Both the position numbers and the translations under genes were made by a program. From NCBI GenBank assembly GCA_030652805.1, contig JAUSPT010000100.1, positions 1-64,000 on the forward strand: a stretch of 64,000 nucleotides of DNA, written 5' to 3'. The notes under the pieces were generated by a model, which worked only from the letters and a program-made list of their open reading frames with translations, was not told the origin of the DNA and searched no databases. Of this stretch, positions 39,907 to 50,096 are shown one piece after another (position 1 is the stretch's first letter; each line of letters begins with the position of its first letter). The DNA comes from a bacterium (lineage in GTDB: Bacteria > JAHJDO01).

Positions 39907-42147
39907 ATGAATAAGAAATTTGCAAATGTTGTATTTCCAATAGCGGTTGATAAGGAATTTCAGTATGAAATACCTGAGAGCATTGGATATAGGATTGAGG
40001 TTGGCATGCGGGTGTCTGTGCCGTTCGGCAGACGTAAGAGCATTGGGTATGTTGTAGGTATTACGGATAAGCCCGTTTATAAGAATCTAAAAGCTATAAG
40101 CAGATTGCTGGATAATTTTGCAGTGTTTGATGAAAACATGCTTGAGTTCACAAAGTGGATAAGCAGGTATTATTTTTGCAGCTGGGGAATGGTGCTTGAG
40201 ACAGCTTTGCCGCCAGGTATGAAAAAAGAAGTCATCTCACGTAAAAAGCAGAGAATTGTATCTGTAGCAAAACCTCAAAAGACAATCTGTTCTGACATTG
40301 ATTCCAAAAAGATAAAATCTGCTAAACAGATAAAAGTCCTGAAGATATTATTATCTGCTAAAGGGCTTTGTATGGAATGTAAGGCGTTATGTAATATCGC
40401 AGGCGTAACAGAAGCTGTTGTGAAATCATTGAAGAAGAATGAATATGTTAGTGTAAGTCATAAGATTTTTTACAGAGACCCGTTTGCTAGAGAGACTGTT
40501 ATGAACACTCAACATCTTTCTCTGACCAGTGAGCAGGGCAGAGTTTTTAACAAGGTGATAAGTTCTATTAAAAAAGGAGGGTTCAATACCTTTTTGCTGC
40601 ATGGTATTACAGGCAGTGGAAAAACAGAGATTTATCTTCAGGCAATTGATTTTTGCATAAAAAACAAAAAACAGGCAATTGTACTTGTTCCTGAAATATC
40701 TTTGGCTTCCCAGATTATTCAAATATTCAAATCGCGCTTTGGAGACAGAGTTGCCATATTGCATAGCCGATTATCCAAAGGGGAGAGATATGATGAATGG
40801 GAGAAAATCAAAAGGGGAAAAGTAGATATTGTTGTTGGTGCAAGGTCAGCAATATTTGCACCGTTTGCCAATCCCGGACTGATAATAGTGGATGAATCAC
40901 ATGAACCTGCATATAAACAAGGAGAGGCGCCCAGATATAATGGCAGGGATGTGGCTATAACGCGCGGAAAGCTCGCTAATATAACGGTTTTGCTTGGAAC
41001 AGCCACTCCTTCCCTTGAGACATATTATAATATAGAAGTAGGGAAGTATGAACTTATTGAGTTGAAAGAGCGAATAGATAAAAGAAAGCTGCCTGATGTC
41101 AGGATTGTTGATATGCAGGATCGCAATGTGAAGATTCCTGAGTCTCAGGTTTTCTCAAAGCCACTGCTACTGGCTATCAAGGATAAACTTTCAAAGAAAG
41201 AGCAAATAATATTGTTTTTAAACAGGCGGGGTTTTTCAACATACATTATGTGCTATAAATGCGGCTATGTTGCAAGATGTCCGGAATGTAACGTGTCGCT
41301 GGTTTATCATTCACAACAGGATAAAGTGAGATGCCATTATTGCAATTTTGAGGATAAACCTCCAAATATATGTCCTGAGTGCCAGGCCTTCTATGTGAAA
41401 TACAGTGGTTATGGAACAGAGAAGGTAGAGGAAGAAATATCAAACTTATTTCCTCATGCGAAATATCAGAGAATGGATACGGATACTACAACCCGAAAGA
41501 ATTCTCATCAGGGAATATTAAGGGGATTCAAGCATCATGAATTTGATATACTTATAGGAACGCAGATGATAGCAAAAGGACTGGATTTCCCAAAAGTTAC
41601 ATTGGTAGGTGTTATTTCTGCCGATACAAGTCTTTTTTTCCCGGACTTCCGCTCAGGAGAAAGAACATTCCAGCTTTTAACGCAGATTGCAGGTCGTTCA
41701 GGCAGAGGGCCCGTCCCAGGCGAGGTTATTATTCAAACTTATAATCCAAATCATTTTAGTATTATTGCTTCAAGCACCTATAATTATAATGATTTCTACA
41801 AAAAGGAAATGCTTTTCAGAAAAGGTCTTAACTACCCGCCTTTCAGACACATAGTTCTAATAACCGTCAAAGGACATGACAGCGCAAAGGTTGTAAGAGT
41901 GTCTAATGGTTTGGTTTTCCTGCTGAAGAAAGAATTGAGCGGTCAGGATTGTAAGCTTCTTGGCCCTGCGCCAGCTCCTATGGCAAAAATAAAGAATCAG
42001 TATCGCTGGCATATTCTTATAAAGCATAAGATGCCGGGAAAAATAAACATGTTTATTGAAAGGTCTATGAAGGGACTAAAAAACAGCAAGTTGCAAATGG
42101 GCAAAACTAATATAATAGTGGATATTGATCCGATGAATACGCTATAA
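39907..42147 (+). CDS. priA: Primosomal replication protein N' (PriA helicase)
   Basis: 746-residue 3'-5' helicase that reloads the replisome at stalled forks. It has the N-terminal DNA-binding domain (about 1-105, VGMRVSVPFGRRKSIGYV), Walker A HGITGSGKTEIYL (about 232-244), DESH box, the cysteine-rich zinc insert CYKCGYVARCPECN, CHYC, CPEC, and the C-terminal helicase motifs GTQMIAKGLDFP and QIAGRSGRG. Length is normal. gcvT starts on its last base, so the glycine-cleavage genes are in the same transcript. Confidence 0.96.
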   Translation: MNKKFANVVFPIAVDKEFQYEIPESIGYRIEVGMRVSVPFGRRKSIGYVVGITDKPVYKNLKAISRLLDNFAVFDENMLEFTKWISRYYFCSWGMVLETALPPGMKKEVISRKKQRIVSVAKPQKTICSDIDSKKIKSAKQIKVLKILLSAKGLCMECKALCNIAGVTEAVVKSLKKNEYVSVSHKIFYRDPFARETVMNTQHLSLTSEQGRVFNKVISSIKKGGFNTFLLHGITGSGKTEIYLQAIDFCIKNKKQAIVLVPEISLASQIIQIFKSRFGDRVAILHSRLSKGERYDEWEKIKRGKVDIVVGARSAIFAPFANPGLIIVDESHEPAYKQGEAPRYNGRDVAITRGKLANITVLLGTATPSLETYYNIEVGKYELIELKERIDKRKLPDVRIVDMQDRNVKIPESQVFSKPLLLAIKDKLSKKEQIILFLNRRGFSTYIMCYKCGYVARCPECNVSLVYHSQQDKVRCHYCNFEDKPPNICPECQAFYVKYSGYGTEKVEEEISNLFPHAKYQRMDTDTTTRKNSHQGILRGFKHHEFDILIGTQMIAKGLDFPKVTLVGVISADTSLFFPDFRSGERTFQLLTQIAGRSGRGPVPGEVIIQTYNPNHFSIIASSTYNYNDFYKKEMLFRKGLNYPPFRHIVLITVKGHDSAKVVRVSNGLVFLLKKELSGQDCKLLGPAPAPMAKIKNQYRWHILIKHKMPGKINMFIERSMKGLKNSKLQMGKTNIIVDIDPMNTL

Positions 42148-43220
42148 TGAAAACCCCGTTATATGAGTGGCATGTTGCTAATAAAGCGAGAATGGTTGAA
42201 TTTGGCGGATGGGAAATGCCTGTTTATTATACTACTGTTTCAGATGAACACAATTGTGTCAGAAAAAATGTCGGGCTTTTTGACCTGTGTCATATGGGGC
42301 AGATTAGTGTTTCAGGAGATAATGCATTAGAATTTCTGCAACAGATAGCAACTAACAATATTTCTAAAATTACAATCGGACAGGTTCAGTATTCTCTGGT
42401 TTGTAATGATTTAGGCGGGGTTGTCGATGATATTCTTGTCTATAGAAAGAGCGATAGCTATCTTGTTGTAGTAAACGCGTCTAACACCCGTAAGGATTTT
42501 GAATGGTTTAACGCGCATAAAATTAGAGATGTAGAGATTAGTAATGTATCAAAGAATATTTTAATGTTAGCAGTACAGGGTCCAAGTGCTGAGACGTGTC
42601 TTCAGAAGATCGCAAGTATAGATTTAAAGGAAATAAAGTATTATTATTTCAAAATGGGGGAGATAAACGGGACGAAGTCCCTGATATCACGAACAGGTTA
42701 TACAGGGGAAGACGGGTTTGAAATATATGCAGAATGCGACACGAAGACATGGGAAGCTATACTTGATGCAGGAAGAGAATATGCAATTAAACCAATAGGG
42801 CTTGGAGCACGGGATACTTTGCGTTTAGAAGCAGCAATGCCTCTTTATGGACATGAATTAGATATAGATACTAATCCATTGGAAGCCGGATTAGGACATT
42901 TTGTAGACAGCAATAAAAAAGAGTTCATAGGAAAAGATGCGATTGAAAGGGTAAAGAAAGAAGGAATAAGGAAAAAACTAGTTGCGTTTCGTATGCTCGA
43001 GAGAAGCATACCAAGGCATGGATACAAAATAGTTAAGAATGGTAAAATAGTTGGAAAGGTAACAAGCGGCACAATGTCTCCGACTTTGAAAGAATCAATA
43101 GGATTGGGATATATAGAGAAAGAGTACTCGGATTTAAACACAAAGATAGATATTGTTATAAGAGATAAAGGTTATGAAGCAATTATTATAAAAAAGCCAT
43201 TTTATAAAAGGAAGGAATAG
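42147..43220 (+). CDS. gcvT: Glycine cleavage system T protein (aminomethyltransferase)
   Basis: Passes the methylene group from aminomethyl-lipoyl GcvH to tetrahydrofolate, releasing ammonia. The 357-residue protein has FGGWEMPVYY near 20, the GVVDDILVYR folate-site segment near 92, ISRTGYTGEDGFEIY near 178 and GARDTLRLEAAMPLYGHE near 220. It shares its first base with the priA stop and precedes gcvH by two bases. Confidence 0.95.
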   Translation: MKTPLYEWHVANKARMVEFGGWEMPVYYTTVSDEHNCVRKNVGLFDLCHMGQISVSGDNALEFLQQIATNNISKITIGQVQYSLVCNDLGGVVDDILVYRKSDSYLVVVNASNTRKDFEWFNAHKIRDVEISNVSKNILMLAVQGPSAETCLQKIASIDLKEIKYYYFKMGEINGTKSLISRTGYTGEDGFEIYAECDTKTWEAILDAGREYAIKPIGLGARDTLRLEAAMPLYGHELDIDTNPLEAGLGHFVDSNKKEFIGKDAIERVKKEGIRKKLVAFRMLERSIPRHGYKIVKNGKIVGKVTSGTMSPTLKESIGLGYIEKEYSDLNTKIDIVIRDKGYEAIIIKKPFYKRKE

Positions 43221-43222
43221 TA

Positions 43223-43603
43223 ATGGGAATAGAGAAAAAGGGATTTAAATTCTTAGAAACACATGAATGGATTAATGTCTCAGGAAATATCGGCAGAGTA
43301 GGTCTCTCGAAGCATGCAGTAAAAGAATTAAATGAGGTGATTTTTATTGAACTCCCTGAAGTTGGAGTACAAGTTAGCCAAGGCAAACCATTTGGAACAG
43401 TTGAATCCGTTAAAGCTGTTTTTGATTTGAATTCACCGGTAACAGGGAAGGTTATAAATGTAAATCAATCAATAAAAGACAGTCCTGAAAAGGTTACCTC
43501 AGATCCCTATGAAGAAGGATGGATGATAGAAATAGAATTATCCGATATTTCTGAGCTCAATTCATTAATGGATTATGAAGAATACAATGGTATATATACC
43601 TAA
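43223..43603 (+). CDS. gcvH: Glycine cleavage system H protein
   Basis: Lipoyl carrier protein of 126 residues. ETHEWINV near the N-terminus and GTVESVKAVFDLNSPVTG near 60-77 are diagnostic; Lys in ESVKA is the lipoylated residue. Normal length. The gcvPA start lies within its last 17 bases. Confidence 0.96.
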   Translation: MGIEKKGFKFLETHEWINVSGNIGRVGLSKHAVKELNEVIFIELPEVGVQVSQGKPFGTVESVKAVFDLNSPVTGKVINVNQSIKDSPEKVTSDPYEEGWMIEIELSDISELNSLMDYEEYNGIYT

Positions 43604-44927
43604 TACTTCCAGAGATAAGAAAGAAATGTTTGAGGCTATAGGATGTAAATCTATAGATGATTTATTTATGGAAATAGATCAGAGAGTTAAGTTAAAGGGC
43701 AAATTAAAGCTGCCGAAATCCATGTCTGAAATGGAAGTTGCAGCCCTTATAAAAGAGATAGGGAAGAAAAATGCTAATTTAGAAGATTACATATCGTTTC
43801 TTGGGGGGGGAGCGTATGAACATTTTATTCCGAGTGTCGTAAAGCATATTATAGGCAGGTCAGAGTTTTATACCGCTTATACTCCATATCAGGCTGAAGC
43901 AAGTCAGGGGACATTGCAGGCAATATATGAATATCAGTCTCTTATATGTGAACTTACTGGAATGGATGTTTCAAATGCATCCATGTATGATGGAGCATCA
44001 GCAGTGTCTGAAGCAGCTTTTATGGCATCAAGAATTACAGGACTAAAGAAGATTATTGTCTCAGAAACAGCTCATCCACATTATCTGCAGGTTTTGAAGA
44101 CATATACTAGAGCAGCAGGGTTAGAGTTGTATGAGCTGCAGTCTAAAGAGGGGATAGTGGACATAGATATGCTCAAAGGATTAATAGATGATAATACAGC
44201 GTGTGTAATAATTCAGAATCCAAACTTTTTTGGATGTCTTGAACATGTGGATACTATTGAGCATATTGTCCATTCTAAGAAATCGCTGTTTATTATGTGT
44301 ATTGATCCTTTATCTCTCGGTATTTTAGCTCCACCCGGAGAATATGGAGCGGATATTGTTGTTGGGGAGGGGCAGTCTCTTGGTAATAACCTTGCTTTTG
44401 GAGGTCCTTATTTAGGGCTTTTTTCCTGCAGGAAGGATTTTCTTCGACAGCTGCCTGGAAGAATTGTGGGGAGGACGAAGGATAAAAACGGGAAGACTGG
44501 ATATGTTCTCACTCTGCAAACACGTGAACAGCATATAAGAAGAGCAAGAGCAACCTCGAATATCTGTTCTAACCAGGCTTTAAATGCTCTTGCTTGTACT
44601 GTATATCTTTCGTGTATGGGGAAACAGGGCATTACCGGTGTAGGCAATTTATGTTTGCAGAAAGCTCATTATGCTCAACTACAGATTGAGAAGATAGATG
44701 GATACGAGCTGAAATTCAAGCAGCCGTTCTTTAAGGAATTTCTTATACAATGTCCCGAAAATCCTGAAGAAATTAATAAGAGGTTATTAGAGCACAAGAT
44801 CATTGGCGGTCTCTCAGTTGACAAATTTTATCCTGAATTAAAAGATTGCATGCTTGTGTGTATAACTGAGATGAGAACAAAAGAACAGATTGACAGATTT
44901 GTTAATGTACTGGCTAAGATAAGTTAA
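43587..44927 (+). CDS. gcvPA: Glycine dehydrogenase (decarboxylating) subunit 1
   Basis: Alpha half of the split P protein, a PLP enzyme that decarboxylates glycine. About 446 residues starting MVYIPNT, the usual start of the subunit; it has FLGGGAYEHFIPSV near 70, YTPYQAEASQGTLQAIYEYQ near 95, and GEGQSLGNNLAFGGPYLG near 258. The PLP lysine is on the beta subunit. No gcvPB follows: the next gene converges from the other strand with a three-base gap. Either gcvPB lies elsewhere or the system works differently here. An ATG four codons earlier is also possible. Confidence 0.93.
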   Translation: MVYIPNTSRDKKEMFEAIGCKSIDDLFMEIDQRVKLKGKLKLPKSMSEMEVAALIKEIGKKNANLEDYISFLGGGAYEHFIPSVVKHIIGRSEFYTAYTPYQAEASQGTLQAIYEYQSLICELTGMDVSNASMYDGASAVSEAAFMASRITGLKKIIVSETAHPHYLQVLKTYTRAAGLELYELQSKEGIVDIDMLKGLIDDNTACVIIQNPNFFGCLEHVDTIEHIVHSKKSLFIMCIDPLSLGILAPPGEYGADIVVGEGQSLGNNLAFGGPYLGLFSCRKDFLRQLPGRIVGRTKDKNGKTGYVLTLQTREQHIRRARATSNICSNQALNALACTVYLSCMGKQGITGVGNLCLQKAHYAQLQIEKIDGYELKFKQPFFKEFLIQCPENPEEINKRLLEHKIIGGLSVDKFYPELKDCMLVCITEMRTKEQIDRFVNVLAKIS

Positions 44928-44930
44928 AGC

Positions 44931-45965
44931 TTAAAAAGAGATAAATGCCTTAATCACACCATCTTTGTAATTTGAAACAAGTTCAAAAGCTTCAGCAGCC
45001 TGTTCTGGTTTAAATCTATGCGTTATGAAAGGATCTAATTTTATTCTGTTTTGAGCAATATCTTCTACAACTTCAGGAAGTTCTCTGCGCTGGCGGCGGA
45101 TATTTATAAGTGTTAATTCTTTTCTGCGCATTTTATCAGGGACAAATGATACGGTTTCTGTTTGGGGAATTCCTATCATTATTAATTTTCCGCCAGGTCT
45201 TAATATATCTATTGCCTGATCAAGTGTTTCCTGTTCTCCTGCACATTCAAACACAATATCAATGCCGTCTTGACAGATGCTTTTTATTTTCTCAATAATA
45301 TTTTCTTTGTTTGGATTAAATCCATAGTTTATATTGAGCTTTCTTGCAACATCTAATCTTTCATTAATTAGATCAGTTCCAAATATATTTTCCGGATTTT
45401 TTAATTTTGAAAAGATCAGCACAGATAGCCCTATTGGCCCCATGCCAAGTATTGCGATATTCTGATGTGTTTTTTGTTTACTAATCTTTACAGCATATGA
45501 ACCAATACATAATGGCTCTGTTAGGACTGCTTGTTCAAAGCTCATAGTATCAGGAACTTTACATAGACTAGCCTCAGGCATTAAAATATATTCTGATAGA
45601 CAGCCCTCTGCCTGTCCTGGGCATCCGAGAAATTTGAGGCTTCTGCAGGTGTTTTCTCTGCCTATAAGACACTGGTCACACTTTCCACAGGTAATTGCCG
45701 GGTCTATAGCCACCTTATCTTCAATTTTTATCTTTTTAACTTCAGATCCTATATCTTCAACCATGCCTGAGCATTCATGTCCTAATGTAAAGGGATATTT
45801 AACGACTTGTGAGCCAATTCTTCCAGTCTTATAATAGTGAACATCTGAGCCACAAATGCCTACGGATTTTATTTTAATCAATACATCGTCTGAGTTAACT
45901 ATTTTTGATTTGGGAATATCCAGCACTTCAAGTTTTCTCAAATCTACAAGTTTGATCGCCTTCAT
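44931..45965 (-). CDS. Zinc-dependent medium-chain alcohol (polyol) dehydrogenase
   Basis: 344-residue MDR-family dehydrogenase of the sorbitol/threonine dehydrogenase type. It has the catalytic zinc ligands in GICGSDVHYYKTG (about 37-49) and GHECSGMV, the four-cysteine structural zinc site CGKCDQCLIGRENTC near 93-107, and the NAD(H) loop LGMGPIGLSVLIF near 173. It probably oxidises a sugar alcohol or sugar released by the glycosidases of this locus. It is the last gene of a minus-strand run; one base separates it from the isomerase-like gene. Confidence 0.9.
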   Translation of the reverse strand: MKAIKLVDLRKLEVLDIPKSKIVNSDDVLIKIKSVGICGSDVHYYKTGRIGSQVVKYPFTLGHECSGMVEDIGSEVKKIKIEDKVAIDPAITCGKCDQCLIGRENTCRSLKFLGCPGQAEGCLSEYILMPEASLCKVPDTMSFEQAVLTEPLCIGSYAVKISKQKTHQNIAILGMGPIGLSVLIFSKLKNPENIFGTDLINERLDVARKLNINYGFNPNKENIIEKIKSICQDGIDIVFECAGEQETLDQAIDILRPGGKLIMIGIPQTETVSFVPDKMRRKELTLINIRRQRRELPEVVEDIAQNRIKLDPFITHRFKPEQAAEAFELVSNYKDGVIKAFISF

Positions 45966-45966
45966 T

Positions 45967-47088
45967 CTAGGTTAGTATCCTTTTTACCACATCTATTGTT
46001 TTCCCTGCATCACCTGTTGCCTGAGCTTTCTTTAACTCATCTCGTCTGTCATAAATCATAAGAGCCTTTTTCATTACATTGGCAAACAGCTCTCTGGAAA
46101 GAGACATTGCTTTTACAGGGTCCATCCTATAAGTAAACTGATCTTCACCGAACCATCCCTGATATCCTGTATCAATTGCTGCGTAACAGAAATCTGCAAG
46201 CCTCCAGTTATCTCCCGTTCCGGCAACTCTGTCCTCATCATTGGAATGCAATTTTGCGTTATTAACATGAAAATTGACAACAGGTATGCCAAATTTCTTA
46301 GCTGTGTATAAATTATCTGCCGGCTCATTTCCATACATCTGCTCATGTCCGTAATCTATTGCAACACCCATGTTTTTCCCTCCGCAGGCAGAGTTGACAC
46401 AGTCTGCAACAAGCATTGCCTTTGGAGTTGTTGATATGATCATATTGCCTTCTCTTGGCTCGTGCAGCTTTGCTTCAATTCCGAATTTTAAGCCGAGCTT
46501 TTTAGCTTTTTTATTTATCTCAATACATCCTTGTACAAATCTGTCAAGAAGTACGCCATAGTTGGCCTGAAAGTTATAGTCCCAACCATCAGAACCAGGC
46601 CATAGGGCAACGCTTGCGCATCCAAGCTCCTTTGCTATCTCAATCCCCTGAAGCGCTATCTCAAGTGCGTCTTTTCTTACTGCAGGATTTGCATTTGTTA
46701 TCCCGCCGAGCTTCCACTTTGGATCAGTCCACAGGTTTGTATTCATATTTGTTGGCGTAATTTTATACTTCTTAAGCGCTTTTTTTACTTCATCTATGAG
46801 CTTTTTGTTCTTTCTGTAATTTTTGTCTATAAAAACAGCCTCATGAAATTCTATTCCAGCTATTCCTGCTTCTGCTACTCTTTGTATTTGTGAAACGATA
46901 TCACTTTTGAAATTTTCCTTATTACTGTTATATCCAAGAGGTGCAAACCTGTCGCAGAAGTCCCCTGCGCACCAATGTCCCGCAGCAAACTTTATTTCGT
47001 ATGTTTCAAAAAACGCATCAAGCTTTTTCCCTTCAAGATATCCTTGAAATTTTGGGAGTTGACTCAGGGTATTTTTGTCCGCTTTCAT
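45967..47088 (-). CDS. Xylose isomerase-like TIM-barrel protein
   Basis: 373-residue sugar isomerase/epimerase-like barrel. KFAAGHWCAGDFCDRF near 33, AGIEFHEAVFID near 78, a metal-site EAKLHEP near 207, IDYGHEQM near 246, FHVNNAKLHSNDED near 275 and GWFGEDQF near 316 place the usual His, Glu and Asp metal ligands. It probably isomerises a free aldose or ketose, but the substrate is not known. AGGAGA precedes its ATG at the end of the upstream glycosidase gene, four bases away, indicating co-translation. Confidence 0.75.
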   Translation of the reverse strand: MKADKNTLSQLPKFQGYLEGKKLDAFFETYEIKFAAGHWCAGDFCDRFAPLGYNSNKENFKSDIVSQIQRVAEAGIAGIEFHEAVFIDKNYRKNKKLIDEVKKALKKYKITPTNMNTNLWTDPKWKLGGITNANPAVRKDALEIALQGIEIAKELGCASVALWPGSDGWDYNFQANYGVLLDRFVQGCIEINKKAKKLGLKFGIEAKLHEPREGNMIISTTPKAMLVADCVNSACGGKNMGVAIDYGHEQMYGNEPADNLYTAKKFGIPVVNFHVNNAKLHSNDEDRVAGTGDNWRLADFCYAAIDTGYQGWFGEDQFTYRMDPVKAMSLSRELFANVMKKALMIYDRRDELKKAQATGDAGKTIDVVKRILT

Positions 47089-47092
47089 TCTT

Positions 47093-50014
47093 TCAATCTC
47101 CTGTTTTGTTATATTCGAGAATTTCTACTTTACCAAATATTCCATAAGATACAAACTTATATTTATCTGTCCATTTTTCTTCCTTGCAAAAATGTCCGGG
47201 ACCTACTGATTTTAATTTACCTTTGTAGTGGAGCGGACCCAGCATATTTCTCAGGCTTCCAACAAGCTCAAGACTGATTTTGTTAGTGCCTCTCTTTAGA
47301 AGTTTTGTAATATCCAGTTCATATGGCTCCCAGCACAAAAGACCGGCTTGCCTGTTGTTTATCTTTATATTTATTATCGCTGCCTTATGCTTATTAATCT
47401 TGAGTATATATTTCCTGTTTTTCTTCTTATCGACGGACATATCCTGTTTATACGTTATTGAACCCGGATAAAATGGAAAACCCTGTCCTACCCAATTACC
47501 TGTTTTAAGTTTGTCTTTTGCCTTCTCAAGTACAAGATTATCCTTGTTGACAGTGAAGTCTCCGAGTATATAACAGTTTTCCAGCTCAACATCCTGCTGG
47601 TATTTCTTTGTCACAAGCAGAACTTCATTTTTCCCATTTTTCAGATATTTGGCTATATGAATTAATTTGAAACTTATATCAATGTACCACTCAGGGTTTT
47701 TATACATAACTTTTTTGTTATTAATAAAAATATCAAAGTTTTGCGGCTCTTCAATCAACAAATTAATATTATTAGCAGAATCCAGATTTGATAAGAATTC
47801 AAATTTCAGAGAGACTTTTGCATTGTCTAAGTCTTTCATATTCTTGTATGCTTTCCAGAATTGAACGCCACTGTTACTCTTTATCTCAGGCAATCCGAAG
47901 TGTTCTCTGATCTGTTCCTGAGCTTTCCATACAGGGAGGAGCATTCTGCTCTCTTCTTTATCCTGTATTCTGTATTTACAGAAATCAAGTGTCAGAGCAT
48001 TCATATGAGACAAATCAATATCCCATTTGTCCTCTGAAACTGCTGCTTTTTGTGTCTCCATTTTCTTTCTTTTCACAGCTTTTGGTTTCTTCTCTGGATT
48101 TAATGACAGAAGCAATGAACCTGTCGGATATATATGCTGTTGTGTTTCAGCATATCCTGCTGTGTTTGTAGTTTCAATTTCACATACATCTCCAGCTTCA
48201 GAATCCCATTTTTCAAAAACACCTTTCCCCTTCATCTTTATCGTAAGATCAAGCCCCATTTTTCTGTTCGTATTAACTAAAAACAGAAACTTGTTTCCAT
48301 CTATTTCTCTGAGCTGATAGATAATATCTTTTGTATCATCTTTCTTCTCACCTGAAATTTGGACTTCTTTTTTCAAGACTTTATTGAGTGTTTTTTCTAT
48401 TTTATGCTTATCGTTCTCTATAACAATTGCGTCTTTATCTAAAAACTTGTTTATCTCATTATTCAGGCTTCCGTCTATTCTATTGGGCAGTTTACCTATG
48501 GTTAGAATTTTTCCACCTTGTGCAGTAAAATCCCTTAGTAGCTTAAATGTATTGCTATTCCAGGTGATAGAGTAGGGGATAATTACTAATTTGTATCCAG
48601 CTTTTCCAATTACAAATTCCCCGTCTTTTATTTTACCGTACTTCTCGATTACCATCTCATCCCCATAATCAAAATCCCTGTGAATCTCAAGAAGATTCTT
48701 GGAAAGCTTCAGGAATTCATCATCCAGTTTGCTCAGCGCTTCCGTTCCTTTTGGATGATATACACTCCATGCGCTTCCTATTGGATGAAGAACCAGAATA
48801 TCTCTTATAGCTTTTCCCTGAGACAGAATAAAACTCAGTCTGCCATAATAATCCTCTACTTTCTTATAATACTTCCACCATGGAGATTGATAATGGATTG
48901 AGGCAGGATAATCCCTCTTTCTGCAGCCTTTTAGAGAGTATAAAGATAGGTGCTGGCATCTGAAGTTTACACCAAGCGCATACTGCCAGTCTCCAACCCA
49001 TTTCTGCCCCTCAAAACTGAAATCCCAGCCTGTGCATCCATAAAGTTCTGACAGGACTCTTTTACGCCCAAGTTGATTTGCGACAGAAGAACACTGTTTT
49101 ACTGTAAAAATTTCCGATATTCTTTCACAGAGAATATCTATCCCCGGCTGATGCATATACATATAATGAGGCATTGCTGCTCCAATAACGCGAATTTGGG
49201 ATTCCAAAGTTTGTTCTGCAAGGTAATGTCCTGTTTGCTGAAGATTGTGTTTTTCGCACCAGCTATAAATATTCTCGGAAAAGTTCTTGAGGAATAGTTC
49301 TGTTACGCATTTCCAGTAATTATATCTATGTTTTTTAAAATTGCCCGTTTCATATATTAAAGAGGGAAGTTTATCAATAATACTGTAATTGCATCTTGAG
49401 TTAAAATGTTCCGGAAGTTTATCTGTCCACGGCAATACAGCCTTTACTTCTTTGGGTTTGACTTTAGTGAAACTGGCCCAGTGATGATAATTGGGCTCAT
49501 CAGTAAAAATACCAGGTATTGTTTTACCGAAATCTCCGCCAGCTTCTTTCAAATAAGCTTCATGTGTGCTTTTTATAAAAGCATCAACTGCTTCTTTACT
49601 CATTGTGTCAAGATATGAAGCTCCGTTATACCACGGGCTGTCAGGAGCATACTCAAAGGTTATTGTTTTTTCTCTAAAGACAATTCCTTTATTTCTGTAT
49701 TTCTTATTCTTTGATGTAACAATTCCCCCTGCTGCTCCGCTTGGCCAGCGGTCTTCATCATAGAGCCATGCGTTCATTCCTGTTTTTTTAGCCTCATCAA
49801 CACATGCCTTTATCATCTTCATCCATTCCCGAGACAGGTATTCTGTAATAAGACCAACCCTGGAATGCATGAAAAAACCACCCATGCCGGCTTTTTTCAT
49901 CTCCCTTATCTGTCTTCTAAGTTCAGCTTGTTCCAGCTTATCATTCCAGCTCCAGAACGGTGCTCCTCGCCAATCTTCACCTGGATTTTTAAATGTTTTT
50001 TGTATCTGGTTCAT
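47093..50014 (-). CDS. GH106-like glycoside hydrolase (alpha-L-rhamnosidase-type)
   Basis: 973-residue protein resembling GH106: the start APFWSWNDKLEQAELRRQI and MGGFFMHSRVGLITEYLS correspond to the first strands of the TIM barrel, followed by WLYDEDRWPSGAAGG (about 97-111). The middle has a flavodoxin-like domain (LVIIPYSITWNSNTFKLLRDF) and the C-terminus beta-sandwich domains that may bind sugar. No signal peptide is seen, so it may act in the cytoplasm on imported oligosaccharides. GH106 members cleave alpha-L-rhamnosides; activity here is inference. AGAGGAG precedes the ATG. A TTTGTGCCTCTGCGCC repeat and the AraC-type motif lie upstream. Confidence 0.72.
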   Translation of the reverse strand: MNQIQKTFKNPGEDWRGAPFWSWNDKLEQAELRRQIREMKKAGMGGFFMHSRVGLITEYLSREWMKMIKACVDEAKKTGMNAWLYDEDRWPSGAAGGIVTSKNKKYRNKGIVFREKTITFEYAPDSPWYNGASYLDTMSKEAVDAFIKSTHEAYLKEAGGDFGKTIPGIFTDEPNYHHWASFTKVKPKEVKAVLPWTDKLPEHFNSRCNYSIIDKLPSLIYETGNFKKHRYNYWKCVTELFLKNFSENIYSWCEKHNLQQTGHYLAEQTLESQIRVIGAAMPHYMYMHQPGIDILCERISEIFTVKQCSSVANQLGRKRVLSELYGCTGWDFSFEGQKWVGDWQYALGVNFRCQHLSLYSLKGCRKRDYPASIHYQSPWWKYYKKVEDYYGRLSFILSQGKAIRDILVLHPIGSAWSVYHPKGTEALSKLDDEFLKLSKNLLEIHRDFDYGDEMVIEKYGKIKDGEFVIGKAGYKLVIIPYSITWNSNTFKLLRDFTAQGGKILTIGKLPNRIDGSLNNEINKFLDKDAIVIENDKHKIEKTLNKVLKKEVQISGEKKDDTKDIIYQLREIDGNKFLFLVNTNRKMGLDLTIKMKGKGVFEKWDSEAGDVCEIETTNTAGYAETQQHIYPTGSLLLSLNPEKKPKAVKRKKMETQKAAVSEDKWDIDLSHMNALTLDFCKYRIQDKEESRMLLPVWKAQEQIREHFGLPEIKSNSGVQFWKAYKNMKDLDNAKVSLKFEFLSNLDSANNINLLIEEPQNFDIFINNKKVMYKNPEWYIDISFKLIHIAKYLKNGKNEVLLVTKKYQQDVELENCYILGDFTVNKDNLVLEKAKDKLKTGNWVGQGFPFYPGSITYKQDMSVDKKKNRKYILKINKHKAAIINIKINNRQAGLLCWEPYELDITKLLKRGTNKISLELVGSLRNMLGPLHYKGKLKSVGPGHFCKEEKWTDKYKFVSYGIFGKVEILEYNKTGD

Positions 50015-50096
50015 GATTGCTCCTCTTCTTGGTTATTTGTTATTCTTTGTGCCTCTGCGCCTTTGTTACTTTGTGCCTTATTTGTTCTAATTATGA

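Noticed and set aside
42100-42160. Glycine riboswitch before gcvT
   Set aside because: gcvT starts on the last base of priA, leaving no leader for a riboswitch.
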